Positions 27,040 to 37,345 of a DNA stretch of 64,000 nucleotides are shown here, one piece after another (position 1 is the stretch's first letter; every line of letters begins with the position of its first letter). The translations under genes were made by a program, and so were the position numbers. The notes beneath the pieces were generated by a model, which saw only the letters and a list, made by a program, of their open reading frames with translations, was not told where the DNA came from and ran no database searches. Source of the DNA: Loktanella sp. IMCC34160 (GTDB lineage Bacteria; Pseudomonadota; Alphaproteobacteria; Rhodobacterales; Rhodobacteraceae); NCBI RefSeq assembly GCF_004145845.1, contig NZ_SELP01000003.1:516372-580371 (forward strand), written 5' to 3'.

Positions 27040-28011
27040 ATGTCCCAGACCCGACTTGCCACCGCCCTTGACGAGGGGCTTTTGTCCCTGCCCGAAGGGG
27101 GGATCGCCCTGCTGCGCCCTGCCGCCGATTGGGATGCCGAGGGGCTGACCCCCGCCGATCTGACCGTCGTGCACGGGTTTCGCCCGGATATGGATGCCTG
27201 GGCCGCGCGGGGGGCCACTGTCACCCGCGACATGCCCGAATGCGATCTGGCGATCGTGGTTGTGCCCCGGTCGAAATCCCTTGCCCGGGCGCAGGTCGCG
27301 CAGGCGGCGAGCAGCGCCGCGCGCGTTCTCGTGGATGGGCAAAAGACCGACGGGGTCGACAGCCTGTTCAAGGAATGCCGCAAGCGGCTGGGCGATCTGC
27401 CAAGCGTGACCAAGGGCCATGGCCGCCTGTTCTGGTTTGACCGGACCGATGCTTTCGCCGATTGGGCCGCCCCGCCCCCGGCGCTGGGCGATCACGGGTT
27501 TCATACCACCGCCGGGGTGTTTTCCGATGGCGCGGTGGACAAGGGATCCGCCCTTCTGGCCGAGGCGCTGACCGCCAAGCTGCCCGCCCGGATGGCGGAT
27601 TTCGGGGCTGGCTGGGGATATCTGTCGCAAGCGGTCCTGACGCGCGACGGGGTAACCAGCCTTGACCTGATCGAGGCCGAGGCGCTGTCGCTGGACTGCG
27701 CGCGCCTGAACGTCACCGACCCGCGGGCCGGTTTCCTGTGGGCCGATGCAACCCGCCACAAGCCGAAAGAGCCCTATGGCGGCATTGTCATGAACCCACC
27801 CTTTCACACCGGTCGCGCGGGCGACCCGGCACTGGGCCGGGCGTTCATCGCGGCGGCGGCGGCGGCACTGTCCCCCAATGGCCAGCTGTGGATGGTGGCG
27901 AACCGCCACCTGCCCTATGAAACCGCCCTGCGGGAACGGTTTCGCACGGTTGACGAGATCGGCGGCGACCGCAGTTTCAAGCTGTTTCACGCGACTCGCC
28001 CTTTGCGCTGA
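27040..28011 (+). CDS. RsmC/RlmG-like class I SAM methyltransferase (rRNA guanine N2)
   Basis: This protein has 323 residues arranged like RsmC: an inactive N-terminal methyltransferase-like half (1-150), then a catalytic half with the SAM loop DFGAGWGYLS (about 186-195) and the NPPFH motif near residue 249 that marks N-methylation of an exocyclic amine. The FHTTAGVFS segment before the SAM loop is also a family trait. It probably makes m2G in 16S rRNA (G1207 in E. coli). RsmC and RlmG cannot be told apart here, so no symbol is given. It follows clpS by 24 bases. Confidence 0.85.
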   Translation: MSQTRLATALDEGLLSLPEGGIALLRPAADWDAEGLTPADLTVVHGFRPDMDAWAARGATVTRDMPECDLAIVVVPRSKSLARAQVAQAASSAARVLVDGQKTDGVDSLFKECRKRLGDLPSVTKGHGRLFWFDRTDAFADWAAPPPALGDHGFHTTAGVFSDGAVDKGSALLAEALTAKLPARMADFGAGWGYLSQAVLTRDGVTSLDLIEAEALSLDCARLNVTDPRAGFLWADATRHKPKEPYGGIVMNPPFHTGRAGDPALGRAFIAAAAAALSPNGQLWMVANRHLPYETALRERFRTVDEIGGDRSFKLFHATRPLR

Positions 28012-28049
28012 AACCGCCTAGGGTCCACCGGGTCAGAAGGAGGCTGCCC

Positions 28050-28853
28050 ATGTCCTTTTCCATCGCAGGCAAGACCGCAATCGTCACAGGCGCGGCCAAT
28101 GGGGTCGGTCTGGCCATCGGGCGGCAGTTCGTCGAAGAGGGCGCGAATGTCGTCTTCTGCGACATGGACGAAGCGCGTCTGGAGAAGGAACTTTCGGGCG
28201 AGGTGACAGAGGACGGGCGGGTCAGAATATTCGCGGGGGATCTGCGTAAGAAGCTGACCATCGCGAACCTGCTGTCGGCCACCGTCGATGCCTTCGAAAA
28301 GGTGGATATCCTTGTGAATGCGTCCCGGCAGGTCGAAACCTCCGACCCGCTGAACCCGGACGACGATTCCGTCATGGCGCTTCTGGAACAGAACATGCTG
28401 ACCGCGCTGCGGCTGACGCAGGCCGTGGCCAAGCGGATGATCAAGCAGGCCGAGGGGCAGGACGAAGGCTGTGTCGGGTCGATCGTCAACCTGTCGTCCA
28501 TCGCCTCGCGCCGGGCCCATCCGGAACTTCTTGGCTATTCCATTTCAACGGCGGCGCTGGACCAGATGACCCGCTCCATGGCCGTGGCGCTGGCCCCTAA
28601 ACGGATCCGGGTGAACGCAGTTGCCTTCGGGTCGGTGATGAGTGCGAGCCTTAAAGGGGCGTTGAAAGCGCACGAGGGGTTCCGGTCCGAGATCATCGAC
28701 CACACGCCCTTGTCCCGCATCGCCGGGCCGGGAGAGGTCTGCGATGCCGTGCAATATCTGGCATCAGACGCCAGTGCCTTTGTGACGGGTCAGGTGATTA
28801 CCGTGGACGGCGGGCGCACCCTGATCGACCCGGTTGCGGTCGGGGCGCACTGA
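28050..28853 (+). CDS. Short-chain dehydrogenase/reductase with altered active site
   Basis: This protein has 267 residues with a Rossmann fold: the cofactor motif TGAANGVG is at 13-20, and the C-terminal DASAFVTGQVITVDGG is standard for SDRs. The catalytic Ser150 and Tyr163 are present, but the YxxxK lysine is Thr167 (YSIST, codon ACG), and NNAG reads VNAS. Lysine loss should strongly impair ordinary SDR chemistry. A very strong ribosome site (GAAGGAGG) precedes the ATG at 28050. It is convergent with the CoA-transferase gene, leaving a 3-base gap. The substrate is unknown. Confidence 0.85.
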   Translation: MSFSIAGKTAIVTGAANGVGLAIGRQFVEEGANVVFCDMDEARLEKELSGEVTEDGRVRIFAGDLRKKLTIANLLSATVDAFEKVDILVNASRQVETSDPLNPDDDSVMALLEQNMLTALRLTQAVAKRMIKQAEGQDEGCVGSIVNLSSIASRRAHPELLGYSISTAALDQMTRSMAVALAPKRIRVNAVAFGSVMSASLKGALKAHEGFRSEIIDHTPLSRIAGPGEVCDAVQYLASDASAFVTGQVITVDGGRTLIDPVAVGAH

Positions 28854-28856
28854 TCC

Positions 28857-30188
28857 CTACCAATTTGCCGCGACCGAGCCGAGCGCCGAGGCCGGGCGGT
28901 CCCATGTCATCGGCGTTCCGTCGATCGTCAGGGCGGGGCGCAGCCTGAATGCAGCACCCCAGGGCGTATGTTCCATCTCGGGCGACAGGTCCCGCTGATC
29001 CGGACGTTTGTCCAGCGCACCAATGCGGTCCTGCCGATAGCCCTTGAGCAACTCTGCCGTGCGGGCCAGTGACAGACGCGCCGTGCCGATCCCTTCGCCC
29101 TGTGCGGCCCGGTCCAGAAGACGCACGGCCGCCACCGCCATCAGGTAGCCCGTCGCATGGTCCAGCGCCTGAACCGGCAGCGGCGAGGGCTTGGACGAGG
29201 ACGCGCAGTCGCGCCCCGTGTCGGCAATTCCGCAGCTCATCTGGACAAGGCTGTCAAAGCCGCGCCGCCCCGCCCAGGGGCCGGTCCAGCCGTAGGCATC
29301 CAGCGACACCTCGATCAGGCCGGGGTTCATGTCGTGCCGCGTCGCCGCGTCATAGCCCAGCCCCGCCAATGCGCCGGGGCGGTAGCCGTGGATCAGAATA
29401 TCCGCCTCGGCCAATAGCACCTCGAACGGGCCGCGGTCGGCAAGATGGCGCAGGTCCAGCCGGGCGCAGCGTTTGCCCAGCGTGATGTCTGGCACCACGT
29501 TGGGTTCGTCCCAGCCCGGCGGATCGATGCGCAGCACCTCGGCCCCATAACCGGCAAGCGTGCGTGTCGAGACGGGACCGGCCAAGACGCGGGTCAGGTC
29601 CAGCACCTTAAGCCCGGCCAGAGGCCGGTCGGGCCGCCTGTCCCAGGTTTTCGCGGGGGCAGGGCGGTTTGACCAATGGATCAGGGGCTCAGCCGCGACA
29701 GCGGCCCCCTGCGGATGCGCCGCCCATTCCGCCTCTGACCGCATCATGGCGGCGACCCCGCCTTCGGCAACGACGGCGCTTTCCACTTCATCCCCGCCCC
29801 ACGCCTTCATGGCGCGGCGCACGGCATCCACATCCGCATCGCAGCCCAGCACCCGCAGCACCGCCGCCTTGTGGTGAGGCAGGTTGGTGTGCAGGCGGAC
29901 CCATCCGTCGCGGGTTTCATAGACCCCGGCAAGGGCGTCCCAGACCGGCGGCAGCTCCCAACCAAAGGGGTGAATGGATTGCGCATACCAAAGCGAGGCA
30001 AGCCGCCGATCGACCGTCACTTTCGGACGGGCGCCATCCTGCCCAATCAGCCCGGCAAGGGCCGCACCAAGATACCCGTAGGCCGCAGTCGCAAGATCGG
30101 TGACCGCGAAGGCGGAAGGAAAATCGCCGCTTCCGGTGATGTCGAACCCGCCTTCGGGCAGGCCAAGGGATTCGGCAATCTCTTTCAT
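28857..30188 (-). CDS. CaiB/BaiF-type CoA transferase, permuted arrangement
   Basis: This protein has 443 residues. Class III CoA transferases normally open with LxGxxVLDLTRVLAGP; here that block (GLKVLDLTRVLAGPVSTRTL) begins near residue 205, after about 200 residues that include YAQSIHPFGWELPPVWDALAGVYE and RDGWVRLHTN, elements usually found in the C-terminal part. The Asp of the catalytic region is in RRGFDSLVQM. The ATG at 30188 was taken because the frame upstream is only antisense of mnmH. It is divergent from mnmH. Donor and acceptor CoA esters are unknown. Confidence 0.85.
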   Translation of the reverse strand: MKEIAESLGLPEGGFDITGSGDFPSAFAVTDLATAAYGYLGAALAGLIGQDGARPKVTVDRRLASLWYAQSIHPFGWELPPVWDALAGVYETRDGWVRLHTNLPHHKAAVLRVLGCDADVDAVRRAMKAWGGDEVESAVVAEGGVAAMMRSEAEWAAHPQGAAVAAEPLIHWSNRPAPAKTWDRRPDRPLAGLKVLDLTRVLAGPVSTRTLAGYGAEVLRIDPPGWDEPNVVPDITLGKRCARLDLRHLADRGPFEVLLAEADILIHGYRPGALAGLGYDAATRHDMNPGLIEVSLDAYGWTGPWAGRRGFDSLVQMSCGIADTGRDCASSSKPSPLPVQALDHATGYLMAVAAVRLLDRAAQGEGIGTARLSLARTAELLKGYRQDRIGALDKRPDQRDLSPEMEHTPWGAAFRLRPALTIDGTPMTWDRPASALGSVAANW

Positions 30189-30263
30189 GGTCAAAGCTTT
30201 GCGCCGATTTGGACCCCGCGCAATACTCTTTCCTCTGCCGGGACAAGCAGGTAGATCACCGCT

Positions 30264-31316
30264 ATGCCCCTGCAATTCGACACACTTTCTGATCTGCTGA
30301 ACCACGGTTTCGACACGGTGATCGATGTGCGGTCGCCCGCCGAATACGCCGAGGATCATGTGCCCGGCGCCGTCTCCATGCCCGCCCTGTCGAACGCGGA
30401 ACGCGCCCACATCGGCACGATCTACAAGCAGGTCAGCCCGTTCGAGGCCAAGAAGGCTGGGGCGGTTCTGGTCGCCCGCAATGCGGCAACGGCGATCGAG
30501 GCGCAGATGCAGGACAAGGATGGCGGCTGGCGTCCCTTGGTTTATTGCTGGCGCGGCGGGCAACGGTCCGGCAGCTTCTCGACCATACTGGCGCAGATCG
30601 GATGGCGGACCGATACGATCAAGGGCGGCTATCAGACCTATCGCCGGCTGGTCTATCGCGCTGTCTATGAGGACAGGGTTCCGCATCGTGTCGTCCTGCT
30701 TGATGGGCTGACCGGCACCGCAAAGACCGAAATCCTCAACCGCCTGCCCGACCTTGGGATTCAGGTTGTCGATCTTGAGGGATTGGCCAACCACCGGGGG
30801 TCGCTGATCGGTGCGCTGGACGGCGGCCAGCCCAGCCAGAAGGCGTTCGAGGGGGCGATTGCCTGTGCGCTTGCCCAGCTGGACCCGGACCGTCCCGTGG
30901 TGTTTGAGGCTGAAAGCAGCAAGATCGGCCGCCGGATCATTCCGCCCATGGTCTGGGAGGCGATGTGTGCCGCCCCCCGGATCGAGATCCGATCCCCCGT
31001 CCCGTCGCGGGTCGAGTATCTCTGCCGGGCCTACGCCGACGCGGCGGCGGACACGGACTGGCTCAAGGCGCGGTTTCAACCGATCCGCCATCACCGGGGG
31101 CACGACCTTGTTGACCGGTGGGAGGCGCTGTTGCAGGCCGGGAATATGCCGGAACTGGCGCGGTCCCTGATCGTGGATCATTACGACCCGTCCTATACGA
31201 AGTCCCGCGCGGCCCATGACCCCGTGGTGATCGGGGCTGTAGACGTGCCCAGTCTGGACGACGCCGGCCAGGACGCGGCGGCCCGCAACGTCGCCGAAAT
31301 TGTCAGATCACTGTGA
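30264..31316 (+). CDS. mnmH: tRNA 2-selenouridine synthase
   Basis: MnmH (SelU, YbbB) replaces sulfur by selenium at the wobble uridine of some tRNAs, via a geranylated intermediate. It has 350 residues: a rhodanese domain with the catalytic cysteine in VYCWRGGQRSGS (C95) and then a P-loop domain (GLTGTAKT, 148-155). The EAESSKIGRRIIP block around residue 210 is a family hallmark. It needs selenophosphate, made by SelD, encoded by the convergent neighbour; the two genes overlap by 14 bases at their ends. No selA or selB is in this window. Confidence 0.95.
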   Translation: MPLQFDTLSDLLNHGFDTVIDVRSPAEYAEDHVPGAVSMPALSNAERAHIGTIYKQVSPFEAKKAGAVLVARNAATAIEAQMQDKDGGWRPLVYCWRGGQRSGSFSTILAQIGWRTDTIKGGYQTYRRLVYRAVYEDRVPHRVVLLDGLTGTAKTEILNRLPDLGIQVVDLEGLANHRGSLIGALDGGQPSQKAFEGAIACALAQLDPDRPVVFEAESSKIGRRIIPPMVWEAMCAAPRIEIRSPVPSRVEYLCRAYADAAADTDWLKARFQPIRHHRGHDLVDRWEALLQAGNMPELARSLIVDHYDPSYTKSRAAHDPVVIGAVDVPSLDDAGQDAAARNVAEIVRSL

Positions 31317-33468
31317 TCTGGCCCGGCTGGTCGGTGATCCGCCCGATACGCGCCGCCGGATAGCCCGCCAGCCATAGCTTGCCCAATGTCTCGTCAACCC
31401 GGCTTGGGTCCACGGCGGCCAAAAGCCCGCCCGCTGTCTGCGGATCGAACAACAGGTCGCCCCGCGGCCCCTTGGCCCCAAAGACCGGCCCGGCCCCGTC
31501 CCGGTTGTCTGCGAATAGCGTCGACCGGACTCCGGCCTCTGCCAGCGCCTCTGCCCCTTCCATGGCCGGCACCTCGCCAAGGTCGATTTCGGCCCCGGTG
31601 CCAGAGGCGTCGCAGATGCCCGCCAGATGCCCGGCCAACCCAAAGCCGGTCACGTCGGTCATTGCATGGGCCACGTCCCGCAACACGCGCGACGCGACAG
31701 CCTGCGGACGTTCCATCAGGGCAAAGGCCGCCGCCACGTCCTGACCCCGCGCCTTGCGCTGCATTTCGGCGGCCATGATCGTGCCCGACCCGATCGGCTT
31801 GGTCAGGATCAGCGCATCCCCGGGCTTTGCGCCCGCAAGGGTGATTGGCGACCCCGGGCATAGTCCGGTGACGGTAAATCCAATGGTCAGTTCGTCCCCC
31901 AGCGAAGAATGTCCGCCGACGATCACCGCCCCGGCGGCTTCGACCACCTCTTGCGCGGCGGCCATGATTTCGGACATGGTCCGGCGCTGCAGGTCCGCGG
32001 ACATGCGTGGCAGGATGATCGAGGCGGTGACGGCCTGCGGATCGGCCCCCATCGCCCAGCAATCGCCAAGGGCGTGTATCGCCGCGATCCGGGCCATGAG
32101 GACCGGGTCATTGGTGAAGGCGCGCAGGTGGTCGGTGGTCATGATCTGGCGCAGCCCGCCTGTTATCAGGACCGCCGCATCGTCGCCCGGCAGGCTTTCG
32201 ACATCATCGCGCGGGGTGGTTGGCAACTCTGCCAACACATCGCGCAGGGCCCCCCGGCCCACCTTGGCGCCGCAGCCGCCGCACATTGGTTTGTCGCCCA
32301 GTGCCTCGCGTACCCCTTCTGCCATGGTCAGCGGCAGATCCGGGCCGGGCATGTCCGGCAAGTCCTTGAACTGGGCCATGAAAGTCCGATCGATCCGGTC
32401 CTTCCAGCGCCACAAGAGCCCACCCTTCGCCGCCGTGCCCAGTTTCTCGGCCAGCGCCTTTTTGCCGCCAAGCGAGATCAGTTTCAGATAGTCCTTCTGC
32501 GGCGCGTAATGGTCCATCTCGCCCCCCGACAGGGCGGCGCGCAGGTTGTCGAACAGGACCGGGGCCTGCCGCACCGCGAAGACCCCGGCCTTCGGGCGGG
32601 GGGCAAACCCCATATGGGCGCAATCGCCCGCCGCGAAGATCGCGGGGTCGCTGGTCCGCAGGGTGTCGTCGATGGTCAGATAGCCGTCTTCGTGGGCCAG
32701 CCCGATTTCGGCGACCCAGTCATGGGGCCGCGCCCCCGCTGCCCCGGTCGTGAAGGCAGAGGGGATGCGTTGGCCGTCCGCAAGGATGACCTCTGCCTCG
32801 GTCACACGCGCCACATGGGCGTTCTCGATGACCGCGACGCCGTTGTCCGCCAGCGCCCGCAACAGATGGCTACGCGCGGTCTTGTTGAACCCCTTCAACA
32901 CCGCCCCGCTATCGATCAGTGTGACCTTCGCGCTTTTGCCGCGCTCGGTCAGGGCAAAGGCCATTGCCATGGACAATTCGGCCCCGGCCACGCCGCCGCC
33001 GATCACCGCGACATCCCCTGCGTCCGGGGCATCCCGAAACGTGGCCCAGCGGCGGGCAAAGCTGTCCAGCGGTTTGGCGGGAATGCCGTTGTCCGCGAAC
33101 CCGGGCAGGTCTGGCATCCGCGTGTTGATCCCCACATCGACCGAGGCCACGTCATAGGCTATCGGCGGACGGCCCGGCACCGTGATGGTCTTCTTGTCCG
33201 GGTCGATCCCGGTCACCTCGCCCAGGATCACCCGCGCGCCCGCGAAACGGGCCAATTGCACAAGGTCGATATCCAGATCGTCCTTGCCATAATGCCCCGC
33301 GACAAAGCCGGGTAACATGCCGGAATAGGGGGCGGTCGGGGCGGGATTGATCACCGTCAGCCGAACACCGGCCAAGGGTTTCATCCCCCACATTCGCAGG
33401 ACAAGCGCGTGGGTGTGCCCACCGCCAACAAGAACAAGATCACGGGTAAGGGGAAGCTGCATCATCAT
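31303..33468 (-). CDS. selD: NADH-dehydrogenase-like flavoprotein fused to selenide, water dikinase
   Basis: This protein has 721 residues. The N-terminal half (about 1-370) is a two-dinucleotide-fold FAD/NAD(P) oxidoreductase like Ndh-2: VLVGGGHTHALVL at the start, VAVIGGGVAGAELSMAMA in the middle, and IFAAGDCAHM near residue 285. The C-terminal part (about 395-721) is SelD, with the active-site MCGGCGAKVG, GDDAAV, TDHLRAF and GGHSS motifs. SelD makes selenophosphate from selenide and ATP. Fusions of this kind are known in several bacteria. The FAD domain may supply reduced selenium (inference). It starts with three consecutive ATGs and no clear ribosome site. Confidence 0.94.
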   Translation of the reverse strand: MMMQLPLTRDLVLVGGGHTHALVLRMWGMKPLAGVRLTVINPAPTAPYSGMLPGFVAGHYGKDDLDIDLVQLARFAGARVILGEVTGIDPDKKTITVPGRPPIAYDVASVDVGINTRMPDLPGFADNGIPAKPLDSFARRWATFRDAPDAGDVAVIGGGVAGAELSMAMAFALTERGKSAKVTLIDSGAVLKGFNKTARSHLLRALADNGVAVIENAHVARVTEAEVILADGQRIPSAFTTGAAGARPHDWVAEIGLAHEDGYLTIDDTLRTSDPAIFAAGDCAHMGFAPRPKAGVFAVRQAPVLFDNLRAALSGGEMDHYAPQKDYLKLISLGGKKALAEKLGTAAKGGLLWRWKDRIDRTFMAQFKDLPDMPGPDLPLTMAEGVREALGDKPMCGGCGAKVGRGALRDVLAELPTTPRDDVESLPGDDAAVLITGGLRQIMTTDHLRAFTNDPVLMARIAAIHALGDCWAMGADPQAVTASIILPRMSADLQRRTMSEIMAAAQEVVEAAGAVIVGGHSSLGDELTIGFTVTGLCPGSPITLAGAKPGDALILTKPIGSGTIMAAEMQRKARGQDVAAAFALMERPQAVASRVLRDVAHAMTDVTGFGLAGHLAGICDASGTGAEIDLGEVPAMEGAEALAEAGVRSTLFADNRDGAGPVFGAKGPRGDLLFDPQTAGGLLAAVDPSRVDETLGKLWLAGYPAARIGRITDQPGQITVI

Positions 33469-33528
33469 GGCGGCAGATAAGCAGAACCACCGACCCTGTT
33501 CCAGTGACGGGTGGTCACAGGCCCGGCA

Positions 33529-35909
33529 TCAGCGTTCCGCCGCGAAGACGCGCAACAATCGGTCCGGCGGAATTCGCGACAGGCGGATCGCGGGCCACCC
33601 CGCCGCCAGCGCAGCGGCAAGGATCGCCTCGACCCCCAAAAGGGCATAATCCGCCGGGAACAGGAACATCGGCAGCCGCCAGCCAAAGGCCGCGACGTTG
33701 ACGATGGCCAGAAGCGCCCAGGCCAGTGCCAGCCCCAACGGGATTGCCAGAACGGTCGTCAATCCGGCCAGCAAGACGGCCCGCAGCAGGTCCAGACCAC
33801 CTAGCCGGGACCGGGTCAGCCCCATCGCCCAGACCGGCGCAAGTTGCGGCAACCGCATGCTGCCCAGCGTCAGAAGGCTCATCAGAATTGCAAAGCCCGC
33901 GACGCCAAGGGTCAAAAGGTTCAGCGCGCCGGTGACGGCAAAGGTCCGTTCGAACACCTGAAGCGACACCGCTTTGATCCCTGCCTGATCAATGGCGCTG
34001 TCGGGCGCGATACCAAACTCGGCTTGCATCGCCTCGATCATCCCCGGAACGGCGGCCGGATCGGTTCGAACCGCAAAGCGGCGCGGCACCTCGTTCGGGT
34101 AGGCGTCGGTCCAAAGGGGTTCTGCAATCATCGCCTGACCAATAGGATTGCCGTAATCGCCAAAGACGCCAACCACGGGCAGATCCTGTCCGGCGAGGGG
34201 GAGGATATCTCCCACACCGATTCCGCCACGCCGGGCCAGTTGTTCATTGATCAGGACGCCCCGGCCGTCGAACATGGTCTGCCACGCCGCCGCCCCGCCT
34301 TCCAGCAGCCGCCAGTTGTCGGGATACAGCGGGTCGGGCCGGGTTCCGTAAAGATCGGTGGGCAGGCCCCGCACCTCGACCTCGACCGATTGCACCGGCA
34401 GAACGGCGTCGGACCGGTCGGTCAGCCAAGCCTCCAGCCCCGGTTCCTCCTTGGTGTCGACATACAGCTCTGCCGCGAGCCGCTGATCCAGAAACCCGAT
34501 GAAAGTCAGCCGGAACGAGGAGACCATGGTTGATACGCCGGCATTGGCGGCCATCGCCAGAAGCAGCGCCATCAGGGCCAGGGACAGGCCCGGCAGCTGC
34601 TGGCGGCTGTCGGCCCAGAACCATTCCGCAACCGGGCCATTGGCGCTGCTTTCGCCAAAGCGCAGCACCGAAGACAGGATCGCGGGCAGGATTGCCGCCG
34701 CCCCCAGAAGGACCGCCCCCACAAGCGCGAAACCGGCCACGAGCGAGGTGCCCCAAAGCGCCAGACCGCCTGCCCCCGCCAATGCGGCCATCCCGACCCC
34801 GGTCAGGACCCGCTGCCCCTTGCGGTGTCCCATGGCCCAGGCGCGGGGCCGGGCCGCCGCAAGGATCGGAAGCCGCGCGACCTTGACCAAGGCCCCGGTT
34901 CCCGCAATCGCCACCCCGGCCAAGGACATTGCCAGCCCCGCCGCGATCCAGCCGGGGCGAAGGGTCAGTTCTCCGCTGATGGCCGCGCCGTAAAGCCCCC
35001 GCAGGCTTGACGCCACATCGGGCAACAGTGCCCCGGCAATCAGATGGCCAAGGATCAGGCCAAGCGCGCCGCCCGCAAGGGCAAAGATCAGAAGCTCCAG
35101 CCCAAGCCCCCACAGCAGAAGACGCAGGGGAACACCCACCGCCCGCAGGGTCCGCACCATCGGGCGGCGTTGTTCGATGGCAAGGCCCACGGTGCCATGG
35201 ACAATGAACAGCCCCACCACAAAGGACAGGGCGCCAAAGGCGGTCAGGTTCAGGTGGAAACTGTCGGTCAGCCGCGACAGGTCTGTCCCGCCACCGGCCG
35301 CCACGCGTGACAGCCCCGGCGCGATTTCTGCCAGGCGTGGCAGGCCGTCCGGTTGATCCGGGTCCAGCAGAAGGAAGTCGATATGTCCCGCGGGCCGGTC
35401 AAGCAGCCGCTGTGCGACACCAATCTGGGTAACGACGGTCCCCGGCGCGATCTCGGCGACCGGGACCGGTTCGGGGGGCACGGGCCCCAGCCGGTCCAGC
35501 GCCTCGGCCCGGCCGAAGATCTGACCGTCGCCGGTGCGGAATGCATCGGCATCGGCGCGGTCGGCAATGTCGATCTGACCAACGCCCGCGGGCACGGTAT
35601 TGGGGTCCAACCCCAGAATACGCACCCCATTCAACCGGCCTTCGGCCACCGGGCTGACCCGCCAGCCCGCCATGCGCAGGGCAAGGTGGTCGGCCTGCGT
35701 CACGGCCCCGCCATCGGCAGGGACCAGCCTGTCCACCTGTCCGTCAAGAAGGGTTTGGGCAGCGGCGTCATAGCTGGACCGCGCTTCCGCGTTGATGGCC
35801 TGAACCCCGGACCAAAGCGCCGTGGCCAGCGCAAGACCGGCCAGAAGCGCGATGAACTGAAGCGGGGCGCGCCGCCAATGCGACAGGATCGCGGACAGAA
35901 CCGCGAAGG

Positions 35910-35913
<4 letters not shown>
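33529..35913 (-). CDS. FtsX-type ABC transporter permease (large, MacB/LolE-like)
   Basis: This protein has 794 residues. An N-terminal membrane segment (about 17-37) is followed by a large extracytoplasmic domain. A first bundle of membrane segments (about 230-430), a second extracytoplasmic domain and a final three-segment FtsX block (about 645-780) follow. This double-FtsX layout is typical of AttF/YbbP-type permeases that work with small LolD-like ATPases on lipids, lipoproteins or peptides. The ATG at 35913 overlaps the ATPase stop by ATGA. It is the last gene of its unit. The substrate is unknown. Confidence 0.87.
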
Positions 35914-36560
<647 letters not shown>

Positions 36561-36601
36561 GGCCGATTGATCGCAGGACTGCGCGGTCAAGGCAACAGAG
36601 G

Positions 36602-36856
36602 CTATCGGGTAAGGGTGAACAGTGCCGACACCCCGACAAGCGCGGCGGTCAGGCCTGCCAGGGCCATGTGCCAGCGTCGCTCGTCCGGATCGGCCAGCCA
36701 TTCGCGCGTGACCCGCACAAAGGTGATCGGGCCGGGAAAGCCGGTTCCGGTCCGGTCCACCGCCCGGCGCCGCAGATGAAACAGAACCCGGAATGCCATC
36801 CCCGCCCAAAGCGCAAAGATCACCCCCTGAAGGATCAGCAACGGCGGGACCGTCAT
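36602..36856 (-). CDS. Small two-segment membrane protein
   Basis: This 84-residue protein is not recognised. It has two hydrophobic segments, about residues 4-24 (PLLILQGVIFALWAGMAFRVL) as the first and about 65-82 as the second, separated by a basic, polar loop with FVRVTREWLADPDERRWHMA. This is a hairpin topology. The ATG at 36856 overlaps the TGA of a short upstream frame. It ends 41 bases before the ABC ATPase start, so it is probably co-transcribed with the transporter and could be a small accessory subunit; that role is inference from position only. Confidence 0.6.
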   Translation of the reverse strand: MTVPPLLILQGVIFALWAGMAFRVLFHLRRRAVDRTGTGFPGPITFVRVTREWLADPDERRWHMALAGLTAALVGVSALFTLTR

Positions 36857-36981
36857 AGGATGGCCCCGACCAGAGGCGTGACCAATCCGGGCAGCACGAC
36901 GCCGACCGCATAGGATCGCGCCGCAATCCGCAGGAACCGACAGGATGTGTGAACGGCCCCAACCGCTGCTGTCCCGAACAT
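36853..36981 (-). CDS. Possible very small membrane peptide upstream of the ABC operon
   Basis: A 42-codon frame from the ATG at 36981, with a run of Gs upstream, ends in a TGA that overlaps the ATG of the 84-residue gene. The peptide is hydrophobic toward its end (SYAVGVVLPGLVTPLVGAIL). In frame it could also start further upstream at TTG codons. The stop/start overlap is the main reason to list it; no family is recognised. Confidence 0.35.
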   Translation of the reverse strand: MFGTAAVGAVHTSCRFLRIAARSYAVGVVLPGLVTPLVGAIL

Positions 36982-37153
36982 GGGCAAGCCCCCCCAAAGA
37001 GCCCCGACAGAGTGGCAGCGCCACCGCAAAGGTCAAGTCATTCGAGCTTGATTGAAATGCAGCTGGATTGGGCCAACGGGATTAACAGTTTGGCAAGCGC
37101 CCCCGATCAGGCTGCCCCGTGTTGGGGGTCAATCAGGCTAAAAGGGTGAGAGT

Positions 37154-37324
37154 ATGAAGACAACAACGATGATTGATGGTGTGAAGGTGATCAAGCTTTC
37201 CGAAACGCACGCCGAAGAGTACGGGCGGCCAAGCGACTCCCTCGCGATGTTCCATATCTGGACCTTGCTGACGGGGGCGGAAACACTGCGGGACCTCACG
37301 GTCAGCAACCGGGCGGTTCGCTAG
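37154..37324 (+). CDS. Small hypothetical protein with its own terminator
   Basis: This 56-residue soluble protein is too short for most gene finders. The ATG at 37154 follows AGGGTGAGAG. The peptide starts MKTTTMIDGVKVIKLSETHA, with a central DSLAMFHIWTLLTGAETL segment and the C-terminus SNRAVR. No signal peptide, cysteine or known motif was seen. A strong bidirectional terminator follows 21 bases after the stop, and the gene is isolated between two minus-strand units, so it should be a monocistronic small-protein gene. Confidence 0.6.
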   Translation: MKTTTMIDGVKVIKLSETHAEEYGRPSDSLAMFHIWTLLTGAETLRDLTVSNRAVR

Positions 37325-37345
37325 GACGCCATCGGTTATCCAATC

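Noticed and set aside
30189..31217. N-terminal 343-codon extension of the CoA transferase frame
   Set aside because: It lies antisense of mnmH, whose rhodanese and P-loop motifs are unambiguous; the sensible transferase start is at 30188.
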